DNA of 64,000 bases from Dasypus novemcinctus (lineage: Eukaryota; Chordata; Mammalia; Cingulata; Dasypodidae). Under the pieces are notes generated by a model. It saw only the letters and a program-made list of their open reading frames with translations. It had not been told where the DNA came from and did not search any database. Location of the stretch: assembly GCF_030445035.2 (NCBI RefSeq), contig NC_080677.1, forward strand, positions 107,009,513 through 107,073,512, in the 5' to 3' direction. Positions within the stretch are counted from its first letter, which is position 1; each line of letters starts with the position of its first letter. This document shows positions 1-11,950 of this stretch, one piece after another. The translations under genes were made by a program, and so were the position numbers.

Positions 1-190
1 AAATATACCAAGTGTACACTATGGGCCATAGTGGTAATAGTTTGATCATGTTCTTTCATAGTCTGTAACAAATGTTCCACAACAATGTAAGATGTTGGTG
101 GAGGGGTGATGTATGGGAATTCTGCACATTATGCATGATTGTTTTATAAGCTCACAACCCCTGTAATAAAAAACAAGTTAAATACACACA
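1..190 (+). mobile_element. LINE-1 3'-UTR fragment, cut by the window edge
   Basis: The sequence starts 'aaatataccaagtgtacact' and ends in a short A-rich tail. A close copy of the same unit sits in IMPDH1 intron 1 at 43982-44166, sharing 'gttccacaacaatgtaag'. Confidence 0.6.
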
Positions 191-389
191 ACTCAGTGCC
201 AACTGCACAAAAATGGCAGCATGCACCCTGGTTCCAATTCCATCACATTCCTCAAATTTGAAATGGGTACAAGTACCTAGCATGTAGGGCTATTATAAGA
301 ACAACTGAGACAAAGTGTGCAAAGCTATGTAGAGTGCCTGGTGCATAATAAGCATTCAAAATATTGCAATGACAGACGAAGGCCATTAT

Positions 390-630
390 ATATTTTGTCA
401 AAACCTATAAAATTGTGCAGTGCAAAATGTAAACCATAAGGTGAATTATAGGCCATGGTTAGTAGCAATGCTTCATTGACTGTAACAAATGTACCACACT
501 AATGAAAGATGTTGTTAATGGGGGAAAGTGTAGAATGGGGAGGGGGTGGGATATATGGGAATCCCCTATATTTTTGATGTAACATCTATGTAATCTAAAT
601 CTTCTTTAAAAGTAAAGAAAAAAAATAACC
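390..630 (+). mobile_element. LINE-1 3' end with A-rich tail
   Basis: Contains 'tgtaacaaatgtaccacact' and 'gatatatgggaat', typical of mammalian L1M 3' UTRs, followed by a G-rich run and 'aaagaaaaaaaataacc'. Confidence 0.65.
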
Positions 631-2885
631 ATTCAATATATGATTGTGGTATCGTTATTGGCTAATGTTCATCACTGATCAATCATCAGTTTGTATTTAT
701 GTGAGAGCATACATTTCTGTAATTAAGGACTGCTGTCTATGGCAAAAGTTCTTTGCACATCCTAAACTTTCTTAGAAAGACAACAGTTCGCCAAATGAGT
801 GAGCATCAATATACTGTCTCACTTTATGAACTCTGTTTGAAGAACACCATTCTGATGGGCTAAACCCTAACCACCTAAAGGAGACACAAGTCACCAGTTA
901 AATGAGGAACCATTCAGCTGGGAATAGATGGCTTGCTGATGAGGGATGGGCATCCTTCTGACGTTAGCCGGATAAACTACCCACACCTCCTCCCTCACAC
1001 CTCCATCTTTGGTCTTCTCAGGTGCCCTTGCCTAGCTCACTTCCTCTATAAAATGAAAGGGTTTGGTCTTTCCTTGACCTTTGTGGGCTCAGCAAAAGGC
1101 AGGGAGGCCGTGATCAGGAGCCCCTCTGTCTGCACAAGCTTGTCACCCCTTGCCCTCTCCCCCTTGCTCACTGTACAGACATGCTCTCAGAGGTCTGCTC
1201 CACCTCATCTTCCAGCTCCACTTGCACCACTGGGCCACAGGAAACTCCATCTCTCACCTCTGTCCCAAAGCATTATGACAACTAGAACACATTCCAACAA
1301 TCACAAGAAGCCAGAAAATGAATGAAAAACAGAAAGTAGACAAAGTACAGGCACAATTCAGGTCTCAAAGGAAGGCCTTCTGAGTTAGGAGCACTGCTTC
1401 CAAGTTCAGAGCATCCCCATGTGCCCAGCACTGTGCCAGGTGTGGGTGGGGACAGGCAGTAGAAAACCCTTCTGCCTTTGAAGGGTCCATTTCTGGGACA
1501 TCCCCAGAAGGAATCTTCAGTTTCCCCAGAAGACAGGGCTCTGGCCTCCTTTCCCAGGATCCTTCTCCTGAGCAGGCCTCCCTCCAAGGTGGCCCCATTC
1601 TAGGCCTGCTGCCCCTCTTAGCCCCAGGGGTAAGGGAGGAGCTAGGATGTCAACGTGAGTAATCGGTGAGGCAGGAGCAGGCTGGAGAGGGGTAGGGGGT
1701 GAGGAGCAGGCTCACTTGATGTGAAAGCCAGGCCTGATTATCCACCAGCTGCCCAGATCAAAGGGCGGGGGAACCACATAGCCATGCTGGATGCCGGATG
1801 CTGCAGCCTGTTTAGTGGCCTGGCCCCATCCCTTTCCCTCACCCACCTCCAAGATCATGGGGAACTGATACTCTTGGTAAGGGTGATATTCAAAATATTT
1901 AATGACTGGAATGGCATAGGCACCAGCCAGTCAGAACAGACGCCAGCCAGGGTGGCGGCCCGGGAGTGGAGGGAAGCTGTCAGGGGGCTAAGGGCAGTGG
2001 GACTCAGCAAAGCCTTTCAATCCATTCACAACCTGTGTAACTCTTCTGGGGTGTACAGCCTGGATGCAAGCTCTGCCCAAGAACAGCCGGTGAAGGGCCA
2101 AAGTTAACCCCACCTAGGTTAGAAAGATCCCAGGGGAGACACAGAGAGACTCTCTTCATCCCCAAACTGCCCCTGTCCCCAGCCCCAACATACACTTCTG
2201 GTCTGGGCGAGGCCCATTGGCCTTTCCTCCAAGAGGCCTGCAGCCCTCCTGGGTTTATCCAAGAAAAGCCAGGAAGAGGCCTGGTTCCTGCAGTCACCAG
2301 TGAGAAGGGGGAGTGAGGGTGGGGCGGCCAGCCTGTCAAGCTGGGCTGCTTCTGATACTGTCCAGATTCATTAAAACTGCCTGGCCAGTGCTGTCACCAA
2401 AGCTGACAGACCGCTGGCCAGCATCCTTCCCCTGAGGCCACAGAGCCCACCCCCCATCCCACAGCAGCCCCTGCCCCTGCTGCACACTGAGCTAGACACA
2501 GGGGGTGGCAGGTCCCTCATCCACATGCCAAAGGATTGCAGGGACTGTCGCTGGAGTAAGAGAGTCAGTTGCTGTGTTAAGTCTGGAGCTGGAAGAAGTT
2601 GGGGTGATAAGTGGTTTGCTCTGTGGAGCCAGCTCCTAGTGGGGGTGGCCAAGAGGTTTCACAACCACATTAAACCCCTCACAGAGCAAAGCTGGGCCTG
2701 GAGGTCCCTCTCCATAGCTCCTTTGGCCTCACCTATCAGAACCCCAAGGACCTGGGCCCTCTGTCCTGTGAGTTATGTGTTCTGGAGTAGACATGCATGT
2801 CCCACCAAATCCTGGGGCCAGGGTTGGGGTATCTGAGAGGTAGGGTCTGGAAGTGCATTTGGGGTACTATAGGGGAAGAAACAAG
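631..2885. other. PRRT4 downstream intron, no gene seen
   Basis: Short overlapping open frames on both strands have no recognisable protein or splice structure. The large transmembrane exon expected for PRRT4 was looked for here and not found. Confidence 0.5.
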
Positions 2886-3155
2886 GTTAAGAACTACCAT
2901 TTAATCAGCTTCTAATTTATGCCCAGCCTCATGTCAAGGGATTGTTTGTATTATCTAGAATTGCTAGAATAACTGCAAAATAGGAACTCTTATTAAATCC
3001 TATTGAGAAAACCTAGGCTCAGAGAGGTTAGATCATCTGCTGAAGGTCACTCAGCTAGTAAGTAAGCTTACAGCTTACTGGACTTACAGAACTGGACTTA
3101 CAGCCAATTCTACAAGATTCCAGAGCCCGTGGCTTTTCCTCTGCACCACTGGCTT
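2885..3155 (-). mobile_element. MIR SINE
   Basis: Core-SINE signature on the minus strand: 'ctcagagaggttagatcatc', 'tcactcagctagtaagtaag' and a terminal 'ccagagcccgtggc'. A short internal duplication of the 'gcttacagcttactggactt' segment is visible. Confidence 0.7.
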
Positions 3156-3642
3156 GTCTATGGGGGTGTTCTGAGAGGTTCCATTGGATAAGGGTGGCAC
3201 CTGTCTGCTCAAGCTCTCTTCAGTGTCACCCCAATGAGGGACCAACTCTGCCCACATGTGACAGCATGTCGTGTCAGATCAGACTGCCAAGGAGAGAGTC
3301 CCAAGGTTGGGGACACAGCCAGGCTGTGGAAGGCGGGGTATTGTGCTGTGGCAATCATGAAAGAGTTCCTGTGTCTGTATGCCTCTGATACATTTGTCTG
3401 CTTCCTGCTCTGCCTGGGATTGCAGCACTCCCAGAGGACCATTACTTAACTCTGTGTGGGACCTTCCTCAGCAACACTGGTTCTCAGACCATTAATATAT
3501 ATCTCCATGGTGATGATGAAGATAATGGTGGTTGTGATTATGATGACAATGAAATAAAAGGGTCCCAGAACACCAATGAGTGGCTTGCATGTCATAAAAG
3601 TTCAATCAATAATTGTCAAGTTCAAATGAATTGAAGAGCTAC

Positions 3643-3762
3643 CTAGTGATCCTGTTGCAATGGAGGTAGAGCTTAGGGAAGCAGCTGGGTCCAGCAGGCT
3701 TGGGCTTGAGAGCTTCCTCTCCAGGAGAGACGGAGTTGGGAACAGAGTGGTGCCAACAAATC
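3643..3762 (-). CDS. PRRT4: PRRT4 third coding exon (120 nt, phase 1-1)
   Basis: The acceptor ends ccctgtacag at 3763. The exon reads GFVGTTLFPTPSLLERKLSS and then a Leu/Asp/Pro/Ala/Ser/Thr-rich stretch, ending at 3643 in phase 1. The donor is GTAGCT, a weak match. The frame agrees with the PRRT4 family sequence I recall. A shadow reading frame covers the same bases. The next exon is not visible down to position 1. Confidence 0.8.
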
Positions 3763-4914
3763 CTGTACAGGGAACACAGGGGGCTCGAATGCCATCCTAC
3801 TAGCTGACCACGGCCTCTGGAGCTTTGGAGAAAAGCCCACGTCCTAAGGAAGCCACAGCCCAGAAATTGTAGCCACAAGCACATCGTGCGCTAAGCCAGC
3901 AAGGACCAAGCCAGGCTCAGCAAGGCAGAGGACGTTTCTCCAGAGGAGCAGTGCCTCACATCCCAGGGCTTGGGAGAGGCAAAGGGGGCCTCCCTTGAGT
4001 CAGGGAACATACAGTGCTTGGCATGTAGAGGTGCTCCGAAAATGTTTGTCAAAATGAAATACACACTCACCTGGAGATTCTGAAACTCCAGAGACAGAGC
4101 TCGGGGATGTTGTTGCACTTGGGGAGCTTGGGCCAGAGGAGTTCCGGAGGGGAGGCTGAGTTGTGCCAAAGAACCCTGCAAAAGGAACTGGGGCTGAAGC
4201 TGCCTCCTACCCGCCAGGGCTGCCCAGCAGGGGCTCTCCTCAGGCTAGGGGTGGATACTCACCAAAGGGTCCCAAGCGCCCAGCAATCTCTGCCAGGCTG
4301 GCCCGCAGGCTGGGCAGCAAGGGCAGGGTCCGATGGCCGAGAGTGGGGGCCGCGGCTGCCCTCAGCGCCACATCGAGCTTCAGCTCCAACTCGCCCTGGT
4401 GGGGCCTGGGGGCACTAGATGGAGGTGCCGTAGCTATCAGGGCGGTGTCCCAGGTCCTGGTGCCCACCCTTGGCTGATAGGGAGCAGAGGGCTGGTCCAG
4501 GGCCCCAGGGTGGGGGGATGTGGACTCCAGAGACAGGGAGGAGGCCCAGGGCACAGAACTGCCTTCGGCAGAGCCCCACTCTGGGACAGAGTTTCCTGGG
4601 GAGCCCATCAGCAGTTCCCAGAGGGAGTCAGTCCTCAGCCCACTGGCGACCTCTTCCTCCCGCTCCCGGCCCAGCCCGGGAGAGAGAGGCTGGGTCTCCG
4701 TGACAGGGCTCCCCCAAGCAGCAGCAGGTCCCCGAAGGTGGAATTTGAAATTCAGTCCCAGGTTAAGAGACAGCATAGAGGCCTCACTCTGCGGTGGTGG
4801 GGCCAAAGTGGTGAGCAGGGCATCAGAGACGGAGGAGGCAGGCTGCGGGCCCACGAGAGCGGCGAGCAGGGCCCAGCAGAACAGCCCCAGCCCCAGCCAG
4901 CCGTGCCCGGCCAT
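3643..4914 (-). CDS. PRRT4: PRRT4, proline-rich transmembrane protein 4, N-terminal part (3 coding exons; gene continues past the left edge)
   Basis: Three exons on the minus strand join in frame: 4914-4263, 4175-4071 and 3762-3643, all with GT-AG junctions and all introns in phase 1. They encode 292 complete codons plus one split codon. The start ATG at 4914 is followed by a hydrophobic stretch (residues 5-20, GWLGLGLFCWALLAAL) that looks like a signal peptide. A long Pro/Ser/Thr-rich ectodomain follows, with the motif MLSLNLGLNFKFHLRGPAA that I recognise from mammalian PRRT4. The next two exons carry the GFFGTT and GFVGTT repeats. The transmembrane part expected in this family is not in the window, so the remaining exons must lie to the left. 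The molecular function of PRRT4 is poorly known. IMPDH1 lies upstream in the same orientation, as in human. Identity rests on recalled family sequence, but the exon structure is read directly. Confidence 0.9.
4071..4175 (-). CDS. PRRT4: PRRT4 second coding exon (105 nt, phase 1-1)
   Basis: The acceptor is ccttttgcag and the donor GTGAGT. The exon completes the split Gly codon and reads FFGTTQPPLRNSSG and onward for 34 codons, ending on another split Gly codon. Its symmetric phase lets it be skipped or duplicated without a frameshift. It starts with the same G-F-x-GTT motif as the next exon. Confidence 0.88.
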
Positions 4915-4995
4915 GGCCCCACGCCGGGGGCAGGAGTCAGGCCCAGCCTCTGTGGGCAGGGCTCAGTTCTTCAGCACCTTGTGAGCGTGAAGGTC
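4263..4995 (-). CDS. PRRT4: PRRT4 first coding exon (with short 5' UTR)
   Basis: Coding runs from ATG at 4914 to 4263 (217 codons plus 1 base) and ends at a strong donor, GTGAGT. Upstream of the ATG the likely acceptor is a pyrimidine-rich tract ending in CAG at 4998-4996, so the exon would begin at 4995 with about 81 nt of 5' UTR. Reading through the donor would add only seven residues before a stop, so the reading frame beyond 4263 is not real. Confidence 0.88.
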
Positions 4996-6158
4996 CTGGA
5001 GAGAGGAGAGGCCCTATGAGCCCTGGCCGCCGCCCTCTTCCCTTTCCCAAGATCACATGCCCCAGAGAGAGGCTTCTGATCACAGAGACAGGTGGCAGGG
5101 GCAGGATGCAAATTGTTCCACCCAAGGAGAGAGAGTGACATGATGGCTCTCCTGGCCAGCATCTTCCTGTACATTCAGGCCCCAGCCCAAATCTCTCCCC
5201 TGCAGTTTCCCTTCTCTTCCAGCTAAGGCCCCCTCCCACTAAATCCCTGTCTCCCCCTCCTGCTTAACCTGGGAACCTGGATCTGAAGAGGTCTGATTGC
5301 AGCCAGAGCCCTTCATCACTTGACTTTGGCAGAGAGGAAGGATCTGGACTCCCAGACTCAGATTCTTTCCCTCCCTCTCCCCGCCTCTTCTTCCCTTCTT
5401 TTCCACCCTCCAATATTTATAAAGGCCTACTCTGTGTCAAGCACCCTTTGGTCATACAACAGTCACCAAGCCATTTGTCACTGATGGGTCTCTACCATCC
5501 TGCCTCGGGCCCCAATCTGAGGTGCTGACCCATCATTCCCTCAGGTCACTGGAGCACAGCGTCCTGGGAGGGGCAAAGGACCCGATGAGTGATCTGACAG
5601 TGATGGGGAAGGCACCCCAGGCTCTGAGCAGAGCTGCAAGGTGCCGGGTCTGGCAGCTGCCCTGTCCCTTCAGCCCTTCCCATCTTTCCTGCTCCCTTCC
5701 CTATAACCCTGGAAGTACTTGGGGGAGGGACAGCTTGGAGCTCTTGACTTCCTGGGAGAGAAGACCAGGCAGGCAAGCTGGGCAAAGGGCTGCGGCCACA
5801 GACTCCCAACCACCACCTCCCCAACACCTCCCACTCGGAGCCAGGGACACACGTGCATCTGGCACCCTTACATCACACACAAAGCCACACCTAGCTCCTG
5901 TGACAGGCTCACCCACTCACCTTTCACACACCCTTGCGCGCACACACACATTCTGTCATGCTGCGCGCCCCCTTACTTGTACACGGGTTCAGACCCAAGC
6001 TCTGTGAGCTCCGGGCAGTCTCTCTCTGTCTCTTGTCGCTGTCTCTTTCCCCCCTCACTGACACACACACAGAGACACGCAGTCTTTCACACTCCATATA
6101 GACACATCACACCCTGTCATCCCCCTACACACACGCACACCCCTACTCGCTCACCCGC

Positions 6159-6189
<31 letters not shown>

Positions 6190-6199
6190 CTCCCCAGCC
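4996..6199. other. PRRT4 intron 1: unique and simple-repeat sequence
   Basis: No coding exon is recognised. About 5400-5470 resembles the end of an L2 element. From 5870 to 6190 the sequence is rich in (CA)n-like arrays. Confidence 0.5.
6160..6190. repeat. (CA)n microsatellite at the edge of the PRRT4 CpG island
   Basis: A run of 'cacaca' directly left of the CpG island. Confidence 0.85.
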
Positions 6200-6960
6200 C
6201 CGACCTGCCCACCTGCTCTGCACGCTCCCTCCCGCAGGAGGGTCTCCTCTGCTAAGTCCCCCGAGAAGGGGCAGTGGCGACCGCCCAGGCGCCCAGCTAG
6301 GCAACGCTCGGCAGAGTCTCGCCGTTCCTCTCCGTCGCGCCCGGAATGGAGATCCGGAACCCCGACGCCCCCTGGGTTTGTCCGGAAGACCGCGGCTTCG
6401 CCGACCCGCCGACCCGGGTCTGCACCCCGGCCGGGCTCGCGGCCCGCAGCGCTCTCCCGCGGCGGGCGGCCGGGGCTCCGCGCTCTGCGCTCCCTCCCCG
6501 CGGCGCCGCCTCCTGGCTCGGAGCCTTGCTCCCCAGCACAGCCGTTCCCTCTCCGGGGCTGCGCGGCAGCCGCGCTCGCTAACGGCTCTCCCTCCCTCCC
6601 TCCCTCCCTCTCCCCTCCTCTTCCTACCCACCCCACCGCCCGCGTAACCCCACAGGCTGGCGGGCGGGCGAGCACAGCAGCGCCCCCAGCCGCGGCCGCC
6701 TCTGTGCAGGTCGCCCCCCACCTCTCCACGCGCGCTCATTCACCCAGCACTTGCCAATCAGCCGCAGCGAGCGCGGGCGCCTCGTTCCCAGCCTGGCGCC
6801 GGCAGTCGCACACTCCCCGGGCAGCCCATCACACACATCCACACTCACGCCTTTCCCGGGAAGCACGCCCGCAGGCCCAGAGCATCGCGCGCACACACGC
6901 GCGCGCGCGCATCTCCAGACACACAGGCGCGCTGGACCTGGCAGTCTGTCCCAGGATGGC
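6200..6960 (-). promoter_or_regulatory. PRRT4: CpG island, candidate PRRT4 promoter and non-coding first exon
   Basis: The stretch is dense in CpG and GC-box-like sequence, in contrast to both flanks, and lies 1.2-2 kb upstream of the first PRRT4 coding exon. It contains a (TCCC)n run near 6590-6612 and a CG-alternating run near 6890-6912. A (CA)n tract borders it on the left. Long open frames here are a by-product of GC richness. I could not fix the transcription start or the exon 1 donor. Confidence 0.6.
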
Positions 6961-6967
6961 ACCCCAG

Positions 6968-7205
6968 GCAGCAACAGCTATTACGTGTGTTAAGCCCTTA
7001 CCACGAGTAGAAGTGTAATAGGCACTTCTTACACTCCTTTTCTCATTAGTTCTCACCACAGTCCTGTGGGTGTCTAGGATTAGTATTATCCCCAATTGCA
7101 GATAGCTAAATTAAGACTCAGAAAATTAACAAATATGCAGAAGATGATGCAGCTTGGCAGAGATTTGAACCCAGTCTCTGCCTGCCTTTCCAGCATCTGA
7201 TGGTT
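6968..7205 (-). mobile_element. MIR SINE
   Basis: The plus strand reads the reverse of the MIR core: 'ttctcattagttctcaccac', 'attatccccaattgcagat', then 'gatttgaacccagtctctgc'. Confidence 0.7.
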
Positions 7206-8470
7206 TTCAACAGTGGTATTGCTACACAGGGGGGCTTCCAATACTTCCCAAGTGAACTGCCCAATGCCAATCCACGTGCAACGTTTCTGTTTGCTAAAAC
7301 TGATCTGTCAGTGACACCTGGAGTTTCAGGAATGTCTGCCAGGAAGAATGGTGAGCTAAACTGCTTTTGAGAGGTGGATTACAACTTGTTTCCAAACAGA
7401 TATGAGAGGAGAATAGTGAAGTCAAAGAAAAACCGCGCAGCCTCACCGGAGTTTGAGAGTCCAGGCAAAGACTGATGCCGCATTGAAAATAATCAAGAGA
7501 TAGTGAGGTCACCGTGGATACTCCAGGGACCCTGGTACATTGTAGTAGTGACTGGTTTAAGCAGTGCCGGCTCATTTATGTTGTTTTGAGTCTCTAAATC
7601 CCTTGAAGTGTTGGTATTTAAAAATATCCAGAGAATATAAAACACCTGAAGCTCCCTATAAGCTATAAAGCTGCCTCTCAAAAACCAGTCATCTCACGGT
7701 AAGCCTAGCACGGTGCCGGCTGCTTTATGAGAGTCCCCTCACTTCTTCCTCATCAGGAGCCAGAGAGGGAGAGATTATTGTCATCATATTATAGCTGGGA
7801 TATTGCTCTGAACCTCCTTTCCTTCTATTCCTCTCCCTTTCTGCTCGGTAAGATTGGGGGTAGGTGCTTAAAGAGTTTCCTAAGGAAAGCTGCCTCAGTT
7901 ATTGAGAGCTAGCATAGCACTTTGCCCATGGTAGATGCACAATGAATATTTGATAAATATATAACCCATGAATGAATGATTCTGGAGTCATTCAAGGACT
8001 CACTCCCTTATCACAGAGTCCCCCCAACTGATGTAAGATAAAATCAGAAAATAAAATAAAAACAAAAGTAAATAAATACACACACAAAAAAAGATAAAAT
8101 CAGGCATCCACAGTAGTCAAAGATGCAGCCTGGGACTTATTCTGGGTCTCTCTGCAAAGCACTGCAGACGGTACTTGCTAGATGTACCCTCAGGCAACTG
8201 CTCTAGGACCCCTCTCTAGCAGGACTTCCAGTCCTTTAGGGGATGCCTGTAGGCTGAGGACTGGGATGTATTTAGCCTCTGGTTTTTCTCTCATATATTT
8301 AATAGAAGTTATCCCCCTGGAGATGTTTTCATTGAATCCTGGTCACAGAAAAGCTCATTTCCTGCTAACCATGTTCACTTAAAGACTTCCAAATTGAAAG
8401 ATAGAAACAAATAAATCCCAATACATTAAAATAGCAAACCTCCATAACCAAGTAGGGTTATTCCAGGAGT
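7206..8470. other. Intergenic, mostly unassigned
   Basis: There are faint MIR/L2-like remnants near 7690-7800 and 7905-7990 and an A-rich low-complexity stretch at 8036-8100. No gene is supported. Confidence 0.4.
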
Positions 8471-8479
8471 TATATTAAA

Positions 8480-10290
8480 AATGTATTGAAAAGGAAGGTT
8501 AGGATTCTGGGTTAAGATGGTGATTGAATACATACATCTAATTTCTCTCCCTCCAAAACTCCACTCAAACTTCAGAAAAGAGATTTTTTTCCCCCAAGAT
8601 ACAAATCCACAAGGATGAAGAGAGTAGGAGATAACAGTGGCAGAAATTTTAAAAAGCAAACAGCCATGTGGCATGTGGTTTCTGACCTAGTAGCTCTGAA
8701 GAAAGAGACATCCCTGACTGGCAGAGGAGAAAATTGAGAGCCAACTTGATTTATACTGCAAGGTTCTCAGAAGGCACAGAAACTGACAGTCCAAGGCAGG
8801 TAAAGAGATCACTAAAATAAAGAGGACTAGTGTGAAAAGCAGTTGGATACTTAGCTATGAATAGCGCCCCCAACCATAGCCTACATCACCCTAACTCCAA
8901 GCCACTCGGCAGCTGTCCTTCTCCTATCCCAGCCAAAGATGGGGGATTTTCCTATGAAGAAGGTGAAATAGAGAGTATCTGGACTGGGGTAGCTTTAGGG
9001 ACAGTTGTGAATAGAGATACCATACTGAAAATAAGAGGACTAAATGCCCATGTCATACGGATGCAGAATGTGGAGACCCTGACCTTCTACCACCAGCAGC
9101 AGGATCTTTGTCCTCTAGTCCTGAGTATTTCATCAGCCCAAGAAGAAATATCTAAAGATACTGACATAGGGGATTCTCCAGTGAGAGCACCCTGTAGTGG
9201 CAAACCGAACCTGTGAGCTCAGAATTTCTAACCATAATCCATCTTAATCATAATACTTAATCTTAATCATGATCAGCAGTCAAGGATTATCAACAAAATC
9301 TAATATGGAAGAGAGTGACAAAACTAACAATTAGAAAAAGTAACTTGAAAGAAATAGATGACATAGAGAGAAGAAAACTTTTGAAAGACCGTTGTTAATG
9401 TTAATATCCTTAGATAAATAGGAGTAGATACTACATCCATGAAACAAGAACAGAACAATATACAAAGGAACATTTAGAGAACAGTAACAGCAACAATGAC
9501 ATTTTGGAAAACAAAATCATGACAGTAAAAACAAAAGCTTTGATAGGAAAATTGGTAGGTAAAAAGTTAATTAAATCTCTTTAGGAAGTAAAGCAAGCCT
9601 ACTAAGAAATGGAAAATGCAGGAGAGAAAAAAATAACATTAGAGGACAATTCCAACAATTCAATATCATAATAATAGAAGTTCCAAAAAAACAAAACAAA
9701 ATAAAACAAAAAACTAGAGGAAAATGGAAGGGAGGAAATCACTGATGAACTAATAAAGGAAAATTTCCAGAATGGACATGAGGTGCCAGATCAAAAGAGT
9801 GGGTTCATCACCTTTTATAGAAGAAAATAAACCCAAACCAAGGCTAATTAAAGAGAAGAGTCCACAAACTTCCAGAAAGAAAAATCAAATAATTTACAAA
9901 GGATCAGGCTTTGGACTTCTCAGCAGCAACACTGAAAGCTAAAAATAATGCCTTAAAATTTTGAAGAAAAATATTACTTTCAACCTAGAATTTAGACTCA
10001 TCCAAACTATTAATCAAGAATAAATATATTTTTAGACATATAAGATTTGAAAAAATTTATCTCCCACACACAATTTCTGAAAAAGCTACTGGAGAAAGCA
10101 TTCCAATCAAACCATAGAGTAAACCAAGAAAGTGGAAAATGTGGGATGAAGGAAACAGGAGACCCTCCACAGGAAAGAAGCAAAGGAATTTCTTGGAAGA
10201 TGGTGAAGGAAAATCTCAGGATGTGAGCTGTGCACATGGAGAGGGCCACCAGTCCAGACTGGAGCAGAGTAACCAACTCAGGAGGTTGAC
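8480..10290 (+). mobile_element. L1-related (HAL1/L1M-like) LINE fragment
   Basis: About 1.8 kb of A-rich sequence runs in the order of an ancient L1 ORF1-type region: 'gaggacaattccaacaattc', 'acttctcagcagcaacactg', 'tttcaacctagaatttagac', then 'ccagtccagactggagcag'. The 119-residue open frame at 8857-9216 falls inside it and is not considered a host gene. The subfamily was not determined. Confidence 0.55.
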
Positions 10291-10369
10291 ATGTTGATGG
10301 TTGTTATCACCAAGATCCCTGCTGCCAGTGAACCATCTTTAGAAACTCAGGTCAGAATGTGTGGGGAAG

Positions 10370-10799
10370 GGAAAGCAGATTTGGCTCAATGGATAGAGCA
10401 TCCGCCTACCACATGGGAGGTCCAGGGTTCAAACCCAAGGCCTCCTGACCTGTGTGATGAGCTGGCCCAGACACAGTGCTAATGTGCGCAAGGAGTGCCC
10501 TGCCAGGCAGGGGTGTTCCCTGTGTAGGGGAGCCCCATGCGCAAGGAGTGCGCCCTGTAAGGAGAGCCGCCCAGCACACAAAAAAAGTGCAGCCTGCTCA
10601 GGATGGTGCCCCACACATGGAGAGCTGACACAGCAAGATGATGCAATAAAAAGAGACAGATTCCTGGTGTCGCTGACAAGAATACAAGCAGACACAGAAG
10701 AACATACAGCAAATGGACACAGAGAGCAGACAACTGGAGGGAAGGGGGGCGGGGAAGGGGGAATAAATAAATAAATAAATCTTCAAAAAAAAAAAAAAA
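10370..10799 (+). mobile_element. Full-length tRNA-derived SINE (DAS type)
   Basis: The head has 'tggctcaatggatagagcat' and 'gggttcaaaccca' (tRNA box A/B-like), then a 300-bp body and an (aaat)n/poly(A) tail. A perfect 15-bp target-site duplication flanks it at 10355-10369 and 10800-10814, so the insertion is fairly young. Confidence 0.9.
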
Positions 10800-10814
10800 G
10801 AATGTGTGGGGAAG

Positions 10815-11472
10815 CCTGATCCAGACTCCTGCTGTACTTGCTTGATCTTGACCAAGTGCTTCAAGGCCCTGTTACCTGGCCAGAGAAGTGTTCCTATTAA
10901 CCCAAGAGGAAAATAGGAGTGAACTCAGAAGCAGAGAACACAGAGCAGCCCACCACCCTGACCATATTCCATCCATTGTCTAAGGTCTGACACAGCCTCG
11001 CCAGATGCCCTCACCATAGTGAGCTGTTTCCCAGGACTCCTGGATGACCTTGCCCAGAAGAGGTTCTTGCCAGCTCAGGGGAGCCAAAACCATACCAAGA
11101 CCCAGAGGTTCTCCTCAGCATCTCTTCTCCTGGGAGTCTTCATCTGGTAGTAAAAATTTGTTCTGTCCTTTCACAGGATTACGCTTGCTTCTAAGCACTG
11201 TTTAGGAAGACACACATATGTGATGAAACCATAAATGCAAGTGAGGGAAGGATTAACCTAAAAGTCAAGAGAGCCATTCACTGGGGTGGGAGCAGTTATA
11301 ACAAGAGAGCCAAAATATCATTACTTTGTGAACAACAGAAAACCATTAGAAAAAAACGTAATTAGGTTAAAGCTAACAGGAGACTTGTAAGATACTAGTC
11401 ATTTTCAACAGCTTTTCCCATGTGGTCAATACATGGAGCTCATTTGATTGTTAGTTTTAAAAGAATACATAC
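10815..11472. other. Intergenic, no gene seen
   Basis: A segment at about 11309-11378 recurs at 12572-12642 ('gccaaaatatcattactttg', 'aaccattagaaaaaa'), so two related copies of an unclassified repeat flank the SINEs in between. Confidence 0.4.
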
Positions 11473-11690
11473 AGGGAGCAGATATGGCTGAAGCAGTTAA
11501 GCACCCGCCTCCCACATGGGAGGTCCTGGGTTTGGTTCCTGGTGCCTCCTAAGAAAAACAAAAACAAACAACAAGCGAGTAAATGAAAAACCCACTCAAA
11601 GGAGCTGATGTGGCTCATTGGTTGAGTCCTGGCCTCCCACATATGAGGTCCTGCATTTAATCCCCTGTACTGGTACCTCAAAAATAATAC
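11473..11690 (+). mobile_element. Two short tRNA-type SINE copies in tandem
   Basis: The heads lie at 11473-11552 and 11600-11685, each reading 'gcctcccacat..gaggtcctg' followed by a short A-rich tail. They are head-only forms without the 300-bp body. Confidence 0.75.
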
Positions 11691-11950
11691 ATATACTTCT
11701 TTCCCCATATGTTTTTATATACTCTTCTGCATGTATAATACATTTCACAATAAAAACTTTAAATGTCTTAATATAATTTATCACTAGATAAAGAAAAATA
11801 CATGCTCTTTTTAACAGATACGCAAAAAGAATTTGGTAAAATTTAATATTCATCTTGCATAAAAATGTAAAAATTCAAAAATGAAAAACGGAAGGATATC
11901 TTCTTAATTGAGAAAAAGTTGTATTTTAAAAGAAAAGTTAAGCCCATACT

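Noticed and set aside
6143-6739. Two overlapping minus-strand open frames of about 195 residues
   Set aside because: They fall in the PRRT4 CpG island and read the (CA)n tract as Cys-Val repeats; not protein-like.
8857-9216. 119-residue plus-strand open frame
   Set aside because: Embedded in an L1/HAL1-like repeat; no host-gene signal.
10380-10460. tRNA gene-like box A/box B sequences (also in every other SINE)
   Set aside because: They belong to tRNA-derived SINE heads followed by a SINE body and poly(A). The cloverleaf is not complete, so no tRNA genes are called.
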